A stretch of DNA of 64,000 nucleotides from Actinomycetota bacterium (lineage in GTDB: Bacteria; Actinomycetota; Actinomycetes; Mycobacteriales; Pseudonocardiaceae): positions 1 to 64,000 of the forward strand of contig JAJPIR010000358.1 of NCBI GenBank assembly GCA_021324675.1, written 5' to 3'. The translations under genes and the position numbers were made by a program. Each line of letters begins with the position of its first letter. Position 1 is the first letter of the stretch. The notes below the pieces were generated by a model, which was given only the letters and a program-made list of their open reading frames with translations, was not told the DNA's origin and did not search any database. Positions 56,370 through 64,000 of the stretch are shown in pieces.

Positions 56370-57671
56370 ATGGCCAGCTCCCGTATGCCGACCGCCGAGA
56401 AGTCCGCCCTGTCTCCCATGCGGGATGACGCGGTGTTGCAGCTGCCGCTGCCGCCGCAGCTCTTGCAGCGCGGCCGCTGCCCGTTTGATCCGCCTGAGGC
56501 GCTTGACCGGATGCGAGCGCAGTCGGCGGTGAGCCCGGTGATGCTGCGCAATGGCCGCACCGCCTGGGTGGTCACTGGATTCGATCAGGCGCGGGCGGTG
56601 CTGTCGGATCCGCGCTTTAGCGCCGACCGGTTGCGCCACGGGTCACTGTTGAGCGACGTCTCCGATGAGCTGCGCAAGCAGCTGCTCGATGAGCGCTTGC
56701 GGGCCGGCTCGTTTATCTCGATGGATCCTCCCGAGCACAGCCGCTACCGCAAACTGGTTACGGGGGCGTTCACGGTGCGGCGGATGCGCCAGCTCACTCC
56801 GCGCATCGCGGAGATCGTGACCGAGCACATCGATGCGATGCTGGCCACCGGCACCTCGGCTGACCTGGTGTCAGCATTCGCGCTGCCGGTTCCCTCGCTG
56901 GTGATCTGTGAGCTGCTCGGCGTGCCCTACACCGCGCGCCGCGAGTTCCAGCACCGCAGCGCGATGATTCTGCGCCTAGATACGCCGATCGAGGATTTCC
57001 TTCGCCTGCGCCAACAACTACGGCAATTCATGCAGCACCTGGTCGCCCACAAGCGCTCCGAGCCTGGTGATGACCTGCTATCCGAGCTTGTCCACAGCGA
57101 CGCCGAGCCCGCGCTGACCGACGACGAGCTGGTCAGCATCGCCAACTTGCTGCTGATTGCCGGGCACGAGACCACCGCCAATATGCTCGCTCTTGGCATC
57201 TTTGCGCTGTTGGAGCACCCCGACCAGCTCCACACCTTGCGGGCCGACCCCTCGCTGATCAATGGCGCGGTCGAAGAACTGCTGCGCTACCTGTCTATTG
57301 TGCACATCGGTCTTACCCGCGTGGCGCTCGAGCCGGTGACGATCAGTGGCCACGAGATCCCCGCGGGTGCGACAGTGCTGATCTCCGTGCCGGAGACCAA
57401 CCGCGATCCCCAGCACTGGAGCAATCCTGGATGCCTGGACCTGACCCGACCACGCCGGCCGCATCTGGCCTTTGGCCACGGCGTGCACCAGTGCCTGGGC
57501 CAACAGCTCGCCCGGGTGGAAATGACCGTCGGTTTCACCCAGCTGCTCCAGCGACTGCCCGGCCTGCGCCTGGCGATACCGTCACAAGACGTCCCGCTGC
57601 GCAGCGACATGCTCATCTTCGGAGTCCACGCCCTGCCGGTGCGCTGGGACGATCTGAGGCTTCCGCGATGA
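56370..57671 (+). CDS. Cytochrome P450
   Basis: A 433-aa soluble bacterial P450. The oxygen-activating I-helix motif AGHETT (264-269, Thr268/269), the ExxR pair (EELLRY), and the haem loop FGHGVHQCLGQQLA with Cys375 are all present. MDPPEHSRYRKLV fits the CYP105/107-type bacterial group. ATG 56370 with AGGA about 8 nt upstream is chosen; a 54-residue extension to 56208 is rejected. Its TGA overlaps the ATG of a 3Fe-4S ferredoxin gene, giving it a dedicated redox partner; a reductase is not present. Substrate unknown. Confidence 0.93.
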   Translation: MASSRMPTAEKSALSPMRDDAVLQLPLPPQLLQRGRCPFDPPEALDRMRAQSAVSPVMLRNGRTAWVVTGFDQARAVLSDPRFSADRLRHGSLLSDVSDELRKQLLDERLRAGSFISMDPPEHSRYRKLVTGAFTVRRMRQLTPRIAEIVTEHIDAMLATGTSADLVSAFALPVPSLVICELLGVPYTARREFQHRSAMILRLDTPIEDFLRLRQQLRQFMQHLVAHKRSEPGDDLLSELVHSDAEPALTDDELVSIANLLLIAGHETTANMLALGIFALLEHPDQLHTLRADPSLINGAVEELLRYLSIVHIGLTRVALEPVTISGHEIPAGATVLISVPETNRDPQHWSNPGCLDLTRPRRPHLAFGHGVHQCLGQQLARVEMTVGFTQLLQRLPGLRLAIPSQDVPLRSDMLIFGVHALPVRWDDLRLPR

Positions 57672-57868
57672 ACATTCACGTCGACCCCACGGTCTGCATT
57701 GGCGCCGGGCACTGCGCGCTGCGGGCACCTGCGGTGTTTGACCAAAGCCAACACGACGGGACGGTGATCGTGCTCGACACCCAGCCCGATACCGAGCACC
57801 AGGCCGATGTCCAAGCGGCAGTCGAGCTGTGCCCCTCAGGGGCGATCTGGGTCAGTTTCGCGCCATAG
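57668..57868 (+). CDS. 3Fe-4S ferredoxin, P450 partner
   Basis: A 66-aa ferredoxin of the kind paired with actinobacterial P450s. Cys10, Cys16 and Cys55 are the cluster ligands; the position that would be a fourth Cys is Ala13, so a 3Fe-4S cluster is expected (CIGAGHC, ELCPSGAI). It overlaps the P450 gene by 4 nt (ATGA). Confidence 0.93.
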   Translation: MNIHVDPTVCIGAGHCALRAPAVFDQSQHDGTVIVLDTQPDTEHQADVQAAVELCPSGAIWVSFAP

Positions 57869-58017
57869 AGACCAGCGAGACCAACTCCCAGACAGAGCTA
57901 ATGGGTCCAGCCGCGTGTGGCGCCATGTGACATTGTTCTGCCCCGTGTGCGGCGCCAAGGCCGCCAGTCGTGAGCTGATCTCGTCCTTCGACAGCTCTAT
58001 CGATCATGAAATGATCA

Positions 58018-58190
58018 CGGACCGTGTTGTTCCGGCTGCTGTACCTGATCTGTTGCGCGGTGTTCGGCTGGCTGCGCCGCCCACCGGTCAGCGACGAACT
58101 GCGCGACCTGGCGCTGCGCCTGGCACAGGAGAATCCGTCTTGGGGGCACCGCCGCCTCCAGGGTGAACTCCTCGGCTCGGACACCGCCTG
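58018..58190 (+). mobile_element. IS transposase fragment (integrase-core type)
   Basis: The frame reads [17 protein letters not shown], then [20 protein letters not shown] and RRLQGELLG. This matches pieces of actinobacterial integrase-core transposases (the RxxENPxWGYRRIQGEL block) joined by an internal deletion. No inverted repeats or other parts are seen. Confidence 0.6.
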
Positions 58191-58531
58191 GGGCAACTAC
58201 GATCCGCCGAAATCCTGGCCGCTGCGGCCTCGGGCCGGCACCACGGCGAGCAGATACCAGCTGGCGAACCTTTTCCGCGCTATGCGACTTGGTCAATTCG
58301 CGTGCTGCTGTGTAAGCGTTGTGCCCACGGGGGCCTGTGGGAAACGACTTTTGCCTGGCGTTGATCAACAACTGTGTTGATCACACTTACCGAGTGGAAC
58401 TGTTTCAATCCGGCCGCAGCCGCATTCATCCCCGAACTTGCGCACTCCGGGTCAGCGGGAGCGGCCGTTGTTTTTAACGGATCGCGTGGTGGCCAGACAG
58501 TACAAGGACAACGGGTGGTTGGAGGGATGAG

Positions 58532-59383
58532 ATGCAAAACCAAACCATGGACCCGAGCTCGGGATATGTGTACACGCAGACCAATGAGTCTGGGCGCAAT
58601 CGGCTGCTGGTCTTCAAACGCGCCAGCGACGGAACGCTGACGGCCTGCGGTGCCTGGGAGACCGGCGGGGTCGGCGACGGAACTCCGCACCTGACCTCGA
58701 AGGGATGGTGCTGCTCGCCGGCATGGGGCAGTACCTGCTGGTGACCAACACCTTCAGTGGCGACATGAGCATCTTCGCCGTCGACGACGAGGGATTGTCG
58801 CTTGCCCAGACGGTGGCAACCGGCAGCGCGCCGATGAGCGTCGCCGAACATGAGGGCCTGATCTACGTGCTCAACACCGGCGATCCGTCCCTGACCGGAT
58901 TCCGGCTCAGCGGCCGGGCAACATCGTACGGCTTTGCTTTACTCACCGCGGCGCACTTATCGTCACCGAGGCGTTTGGTGCGCAAAAAGGCAAGGCCGCC
59001 GCGTCGTCGTACCTGCTCAGCGAGCGGGGTCTGGCCCCGGTGTCGCGCTCGGTGGGCAACGGCCGAAGCGAGATCTGCTGGGCGGTGGCCACCAAAGATG
59101 ATCGTTACGTGTTCACCACCAATTTCGCCGACGGGGCCGTATCCCGCTATTCAATCGGCGCCGACGGCAGCATCACGCTGGACCAAGCCACGGCCGGGCT
59201 AGCCGTGGGCGGGCAGCCGGTCTTCGGGATCTGGCTCTAAGCAGCAACAACCGGTTTTTGTACGCAGTCGACGCCGACTCGGCGCACATGTGGGGCTGGG
59301 CTGTGGGTGAGCGTGGCGCGCTGTCGCCTATCGGGTCGTGGGACGGACTGCCCGCAACCGTGGCCGGACTCGCGGCCAGCTAA
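58532..59383 (+). pseudogene. Beta-propeller lactonase/3-carboxymuconate cyclase-like, frameshifted
   Basis: Pieces in three frames from ATG 58532 to TAA 59381 rebuild a protein of about 280 aa: MDPSSGYVYTQTNESGRNRL, MGQYLLVTNTFSGDMSIFAV, EGLIYVLNTGDPSLTGFRLSG, ASSYLLSERGLAPVSRSVGN, FTTNFADGAVSRYSIGADGS, and YAVDADSAHMWGWAVGERG. These are blades of the Lactonase_7 propeller. At least three frame changes and a stop after VFGIWL break it. Confidence 0.72.
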
Positions 59384-59784
59384 GACAATGCGCCTCGTCC
59401 CGCTGTATCGGATGACGTTCACCACGCCAGAGGCGTGGAGCGTCGAGCTGGTCGGCCCAGCCGGCAGCGAAGGGCAAAGCGCGACCGGCCTTGCGCCCGG
59501 TCAGTATCCCCGTGCCACCGTGTAGCCGATGCCGTCCGACCAAGCTGGAGGGGCGGATCTCCATAGGGCACGCTACGACATCTGCCTGACGGCAGCACCA
59601 TTGCACTACCCTGAGGCAGGGCCAATGCCGGAGAACGGTGCAATGGGCTGGGCTATTAGGCTGGCCGGGCTTGTCATCGGTGAGGATGTCGCCGGCGGGA
59701 CTGAACGGCCGCATGGGGGGCAGACGAAAGTTCGGAAGACGCCGTATCTGTCCCCCGGTCACGGCCGCGACTTCGACGTTATTG
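59384..59784. other. 401-bp stretch without a supported gene
   Basis: Between the lactonase remnant and the convergent small gene. Only short frames; nothing recognised. Confidence 0.4.
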
Positions 59785-60084
59785 TCAACCGGCGGATGGT
59801 TGGAAATAGTCGACCAGCCGGGCGGCGTAGTAGGACTCCCACGGCTCGGCGGGGTGCTCTGCGGTGTATTGCTTGTCTAACCCCACAAGCATGTAGATCA
59901 ACTCACTGCGCACCGGCTTCACCTTGAGCAATGTCGGCAGTTCAGAAAGATTGATCAGCCAGTCCGCATACCAGGAACCCCAATCGTCGTCGGCTCCATC
60001 GGTAATGCGGAAGACGCGGTGGTGAACTTCGGCCACCTCGTGCAATAGATTGCCGATTTCTTGTACTGGTGTATAGGTATCCAT
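59785..60084 (-). CDS. Small conserved-type acidic protein
   Basis: A 99-aa protein, Trp/Tyr-rich, starting MDTYTPVQEIGNLLHEVAEV, with AGGA 8 nt upstream of the ATG. DDWGSWYADWLINLSELP and EPWESYYAARLVDYFQP look like a compact helical domain. The composition and clean start support a real gene; the family is not recognised. Confidence 0.6.
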   Translation of the reverse strand: MDTYTPVQEIGNLLHEVAEVHHRVFRITDGADDDWGSWYADWLINLSELPTLLKVKPVRSELIYMLVGLDKQYTAEHPAEPWESYYAARLVDYFQPSAG

Positions 60085-60922
60085 CTCAATTCCTGGTGTC
60101 CTGTCGCGAGGTCAGTACCTGTCAAGGCGCTGCCACCAGCGATGGTCTCCATCCACGCAGACGAGGCGGTGCCATCCAGGCACGGTTTCCACGTCTCACA
60201 CTCCAACCCGCCATTGCATAACAACTAGGGCCTACCGTCGGCTGCCCTAGCCCAGACCCTGGCCAGACCGCTGCGCGCAGACGGCTTCACCACCGCTGAC
60301 TACATCGGCTCCGCGGGCTGTATCCCTGCTCCGACCCGTTAAACCAGTGCTCACCAGCAGGCTACACAGGCTAACCGGCCCACCGTGGCCAAGCAGGCGG
60401 AGCAGGCGGTCTCAATGCTGATAGGGCAATCCGTAACCTCGGTGGACGGAACGGCCACGATGCTGAGGCCATTGCCGCCTCACACGCCGATGTTGCGTCT
60501 GGGTGAATAATGCAGTGGCCAGGGCGGCGGGTCCGCGAGTGCGGCCATTCCCGTGATCGCCGGTCTGACCGGCGACACCCATACCGACCCGGCGCGGGGC
60601 GGTTCCTCCCGCATTTCGGGTAGCGATCTGGATTTGCGTTGGTCTACTCGCTGCAGGCAGCGTCGTGGCGGTGCTGACCATCCGCAACACTCGGGTTGCG
60701 GTGGCACGTGATCGCATCCGCTGGTATGTGTCAGCCGCGCTGGGGAGCCGCCGCCTGCGACGTCGTGACCGTAGGACGCCACCGGAAGGTGCATGGGCTT
60801 CCTGGTCATGGTTAGACGATCACCGTTTCGGCTGTACCCACGGGCACACCCCGGCCTCACGCAACGCCCCGGAGCGGCTGATCAGCCGGGTCGGTGAGAA
60901 AAGCCATGCTGTTTGGAAGCCG
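60085..60922. other. 838-bp region with decayed frames
   Basis: A plus-strand frame at 60340-60510 reads TVAKQAEQAVSMLIGQSVTS and on to LRLGE before a stop, interrupted upstream by an in-frame TAA. It is probably a gene remnant of unknown family. The rest is Arg-rich noise. Confidence 0.35.
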
Positions 60923-61285
60923 CTATCGGGACGGGGGATGCGAACGTTCCGGCGTGGAACCAGCCGGCTCACCATCACCCACGGTGCCCGACGTCGGCGC
61001 GCCATGTGCGGTGTCGACGCCGTAGGCGGCGATATGTCGAGCGATGTTCAAGGCGCTCGCCAAGATTGCCGGTGGTATGCGCTCGCCGGCTACTACCGAG
61101 CGGGCCACAGCCTCGAGCATGCCGGCCACACTGAATAAGGCAAACTCCAACGTCCCCTGGTGCTGCGCGGTTGATGATGCGCGGCGCAGGGTGACAACAG
61201 CTTGCTGCAGCACCACGTCGTCCAACTCGAGTCCAGCGCTGGAAAGCGGTTTTACGGGGCCGCCGAGGTGGTCGTCTGAAGTCAT
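60923..61285 (-). CDS. Small hypothetical protein
   Basis: A 120-aa protein starting MTSDDHLGGPVKPLSSAG, with GGAG about 8 nt upstream; the in-frame extension to 61348 is rejected. The middle is helical (LDDVVLQQAVVTLRRASS, FALFSVAGMLEAVARSVVAG, ILASALNIARHIAAYG) and the tail is disordered. No family recognised. Confidence 0.5.
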   Translation of the reverse strand: MTSDDHLGGPVKPLSSAGLELDDVVLQQAVVTLRRASSTAQHQGTLEFALFSVAGMLEAVARSVVAGERIPPAILASALNIARHIAAYGVDTAHGAPTSGTVGDGEPAGSTPERSHPPSR

Positions 61286-62383
61286 GGGGCCAGGCTCCTT
61301 AATCAACGGCTCACGGCAACCGTCCACCATCCTGGATGAGATCCCCAACCGGTCAAAGACCCTGAGAGCGTGGCCACCAACAGCGATCGTTGCTCACCCC
61401 GATGCCAGCATGCGCCCGATCACGGCCCCTCTCGGGCGCAGTATTTGAGTCGTCAGTTTGCGGGCGGAGCCCGAACTTCTCGCTGGGCTTTCACACGGCC
61501 CGGCCGGACGCCCCTTCATTAGGATCCGCCCCACCAGTATCTGCGGTGGCTCTACACCCAGGGACCAGGTCCAGTCCAGCGCTCCTGGCCGCGGGGCCCC
61601 GCGCCCTGTCAGTGATCACGGTCGATGCCATGTCCTACGCAGCCGGGTCGCTGACGTACTAGGCGCTCAACAGGCATGTCGCCACGACGCCGTCGCCGCG
61701 GCGTTGCCCAAGCTGATTCGGGACCTGCACACCACCGTCGCTGCGAGGCGAGACACCGCAAACATGCTTAAGGTTGGTGGCGCTGCTGCACGTCCAGATC
61801 ACCCAGGCGTGGTTGCGTGACATCGGCGCCCTCGTGGACTCCCGTTTGATCGCTGCGGGTGGTGTTTCCCGCCGCGGCGCCTTACGTCGCACTTCGCGGA
61901 CGCTGAGTTGCGCTAGCCGGCTAACGGTCTGGCCCAGATCGGCTACCTTCGGCGCGGCTCGAACTTGCAGCGGTCAGTTCGGCGATCCCCTTGCGTAGCT
62001 TGATTCCGTGGTCGCGCTCGCAGTGTCTTTGAGGATGAAGCCGCCGGCGCCGTTTGGGCTGGTCCGTTCATTCTGGGGCCGTGTGGGTTACATCATCCTT
62101 GTGTGTTTCACTCGCCGACGGCTACAAAGATGTACATAACGATTATTCCCCTCATGAAGAAGCTTCCAATTGCGGACCTCACCTCCGGCCCCTCTCTAAG
62201 AGCGGAAGGATTGGGCTAACCTGGAGCGGTGAGCGTCCACCACCGTGCCAGGGTGTAGTTGATCATAGGCCTCGGACACTGCGCTAGACTTGGCCGGACA
62301 GTCCGACCTTGATTGTTCGCTATTTGACTACGAGGACAGGTATTCATGCGTCGGGTGCTCGGCGGGAGACGATGAGGAATGGA
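61286..62383. other. 1.1-kb region without an intact gene
   Basis: A plus-strand frame ending near 61660 contains PRALSVITVDAMSYAAGSLT, similar to an MFS transporter helix, and may be a remnant. No other support. The DNA becomes AT-richer from about 62100 towards the PI-PLC-like gene. Confidence 0.4.
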
Positions 62384-63412
62384 ATGATGGACGAGCCCGT
62401 TACTCACACTTCTTGGATGCTTTCCGTTCCCGATGATACCTCAGTGATGGCTCTGAGTATTCCAGGGACGCATAATTCTTGCTGCATTCATGGGGCACTG
62501 GGGGTTGGAAAGACCCAGGATCTAGATCTGCCCGATCAGTTAAATGCGGGGATACGTTTCCTTGACATCAGGTTTACGCATTATCAGGATAACCTTTGCG
62601 TGCACCACGACGTTATTTGCACCGAAAGAAGCTATGTGAATATTCTGACCACTTGTTTCAACTTCCTTAGGCGACACCCTTCTGAAACTATTTTGATGTC
62701 AGTGGATCACGAGAGTCGCTTCGATGATACGCTCGGCAAGTTTGCCCCTTCTCAGATTTTCTGCAGATTACCCCTAGCGGGCACTGCAAGTCGCGGCAAA
62801 AACACTCGCTCGTTTGAAGACACGTTTAACGAAAAAACATGGGAGTGTATTGAGGATATACCACTATTCTACAATTTCACCGCTACTCCTCCTGGCGGCA
62901 ATTCTGTGGCGAGCAGCCCTGCGCTCACATCCAAAACAACGTTGGGAGACGTTCGCGGTAAGATCGTCTTGTTGCGCAGGTTCGAAGGAAGTCAAGAGGT
63001 TGGATTCGATCTTTCTTACTGGCCAGAAGACCAGTGTTTCAGAAGTCCGGCGCCTCCATTCTACGATGTCGAAGATCGCTATCGGAGGCCTGGAAAGGAT
63101 AACAAATTCAACTATGTTGTCGACCACATAGAAAAAGCCAGATGCGGCGATCCAAATGAGTTATATATTACGTTTTCCAGTGCCGTTGGATTGACGGCAC
63201 GCGGTTACTCAAATAAATTGAACCTGCGCCTCAATAACTATCTTGCCAAATCCTCACCTGGCCGCATTGGAATTATCGCAATGGACTACTACCAGGAACC
63301 CAAGGAATTGGTCTCGAACGTGATCAAAGCGAATGTCAAACGGAAGCAACCGGCACTTCAGACAGAACCGCCACGTCAAGCGACCGGTAGGACCACGCAA
63401 CACCAGTTATAG
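62384..63412 (+). CDS. PI-PLC X-domain (phosphatidylinositol phospholipase C-like) protein
   Basis: A 342-aa protein of the bacterial PI-PLC family. Catalytic His30 (IPGTHNS) and His75 (VHHDV) with GIRFLDIR and LRRHPSETILMSVDHES are the conserved first-half blocks; the LGDVRGKIVLLRRF strand and a terminal IGIIAMDYY complete the TIM-barrel half. No signal peptide is seen, unlike most secreted bacterial PI-PLCs. ATG 62384 (or 62387) has AGGA 5 nt upstream. Base composition and codon use are clearly AT-richer than the window average, pointing to recent transfer. Mycobacteria make phosphatidylinositol and its mannosides, so these are possible substrates. Confidence 0.85.
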   Translation: MMDEPVTHTSWMLSVPDDTSVMALSIPGTHNSCCIHGALGVGKTQDLDLPDQLNAGIRFLDIRFTHYQDNLCVHHDVICTERSYVNILTTCFNFLRRHPSETILMSVDHESRFDDTLGKFAPSQIFCRLPLAGTASRGKNTRSFEDTFNEKTWECIEDIPLFYNFTATPPGGNSVASSPALTSKTTLGDVRGKIVLLRRFEGSQEVGFDLSYWPEDQCFRSPAPPFYDVEDRYRRPGKDNKFNYVVDHIEKARCGDPNELYITFSSAVGLTARGYSNKLNLRLNNYLAKSSPGRIGIIAMDYYQEPKELVSNVIKANVKRKQPALQTEPPRQATGRTTQHQL

Positions 63413-63948
63413 GTAAGGAAAGCACGGGACATCTCGGTCAACTCTTGTAAGTCGGCCAACAGCCAGCCTGTCGATGCCAGGCTACCGGGATGCTGCGGTC
63501 CGTCCCTCGTTGCTGTGAGCCGCTGGCGTCAACGTTGGTCGTTGACGAGGCCCTTGGATACCGGCCACTCATAGATCTCCGGAATACAGACAGCGGGATA
63601 AGCACGGCAACGCGCTCCGACGGAGGGCTATGTGCTAGTTACAGACCTGAGCCGTAGGCGGTTGCACTCAGTGCTACGGCGGGTAGTTTCTCACCCACCG
63701 GGCCGGATTGTGTCCACCGCCGCGCTGGCGCGTCCAGGTCGAACGTGTGCGGGGGATCCCGAGCCCCACACCGAGAGTCGCTACGCGACCGCCTTGCGGC
63801 GGACGTGGACCCGCCTGAGTGTGGTCAGCTGACTGACCCCGGCTGGTGCGGTTTTCTCCCTTCGAGGACAACTGCAACGTTTAAGGCCCTTTGCTCGCGG
63901 GCAGGCCCGCCGCAGCCAGCGTCCGTCCTGAGCGGGGGTGCCGTAGCT
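63413..63948. other. 536-bp region without a supported gene
   Basis: The sequence returns to high GC after the PI-PLC-like gene. Only short Arg-rich frames are present. Confidence 0.4.
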
Positions 63949-64000
63949 GTGGTTGGTTTCGAGTCAGCGCGTGCGGTGGCTGATGCGGTGCTGTATGAGG
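63949..64000 (+). CDS. Start of a gene that leaves the window
   Basis: GTG at 63949 opens VVGFESARAVADAVLYE and runs to the last base. The ADAVLYE stretch resembles the beginning of an actinobacterial conserved protein seen beside hydrogenase genes, but 17 residues are too few to be sure. Confidence 0.35.
   Translation, partial: MVGFESARAVADAVLYE

Noticed and set aside
1-64000. tRNA genes or attachment sites
   Set aside because: A by-eye search for T-loop motifs with matching acceptor stems found none, so the integrase remnant cannot be tied to an attachment site here.

Overview
The window looks like a chromosomal accessory region of a mycobacterium. Family-level markers are a mycobacterial-type carboxylic acid reductase, a Wag31/DivIVA-like protein beginning MPLT, a TIGR03085-type protein, a DUF397 protein, a NicT-like remnant, a PhoU remnant and IS110-type debris. 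Base composition is high-GC but uneven. The AT-richer stretches (PI-PLC-like gene near 62-63 kb, RraA-like gene near 42.5 kb, 5' part of the aminotransferase near 38.5 kb) suggest gene import. There are no rRNA or tRNA genes and no CRISPR array that I can see.

Layout. 0.5-4 kb: methyltransferase, nitrilase-superfamily amidase and convergent AsnB-type amidotransferase. 4-9 kb: an unlisted 50-aa histidine-rich peptide gene with its own terminator, a lipoprotein, a secreted sedolisin with two Ig-like domains, and small membrane/secreted proteins. 9-15 kb: carboxylic acid reductase, translationally overlapping a SnoaL-like gene broken by two in-frame TAG codons, then a Wag31 paralogue and a zinc-ribbon gene pair. 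16-20 kb: anti-sigma/STAS regulators, gcvH, and a DUF805 gene between two imperfect direct repeats. 20-28 kb: a large S41-peptidase/alpha-beta-hydrolase fusion, a frameshifted methyltransferase, a cupin, an acyl-CoA dehydrogenase, a DUF397-FlK thioesterase pair and 5-formyl-THF cyclo-ligase.

28.7-40 kb is the most coherent accessory locus: flavin monooxygenase, MFS transporter, DeoR repressor with two matching palindromic operators, HAD phosphatase, and a tightly overlapping four-gene operon (class III aminotransferase, inositol-monophosphatase-like enzyme, zinc dehydrogenase, family-35-like glycosidase), flanked by an AraC regulator. The enzyme set fits making or breaking down an amino-sugar or aminocyclitol glycoside; I know of no named system with this arrangement.

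40-50 kb is a gene graveyard: remnants of an integrase, NicT, PhoU, an iron-type ABC transporter, an acyl-CoA ligase and an IS110 transposase. A few intact genes remain (RraA-like, DUF6209-like, TIGR03085), plus a paired CTAC-N6-GTAG operator. 50.8-64 kb holds an atypical SDR, a membrane NACHT NTPase with a long Gly-Leu-Ala-Phe repeat domain (candidate immune protein), folD under a ZTP riboswitch with a visible Shine-Dalgarno-sequestering hairpin, a cytochrome P450 with its 3Fe-4S ferredoxin, a decayed lactonase, small conserved proteins and an AT-rich PI-PLC-like gene. The last bases begin a gene that runs off the window.
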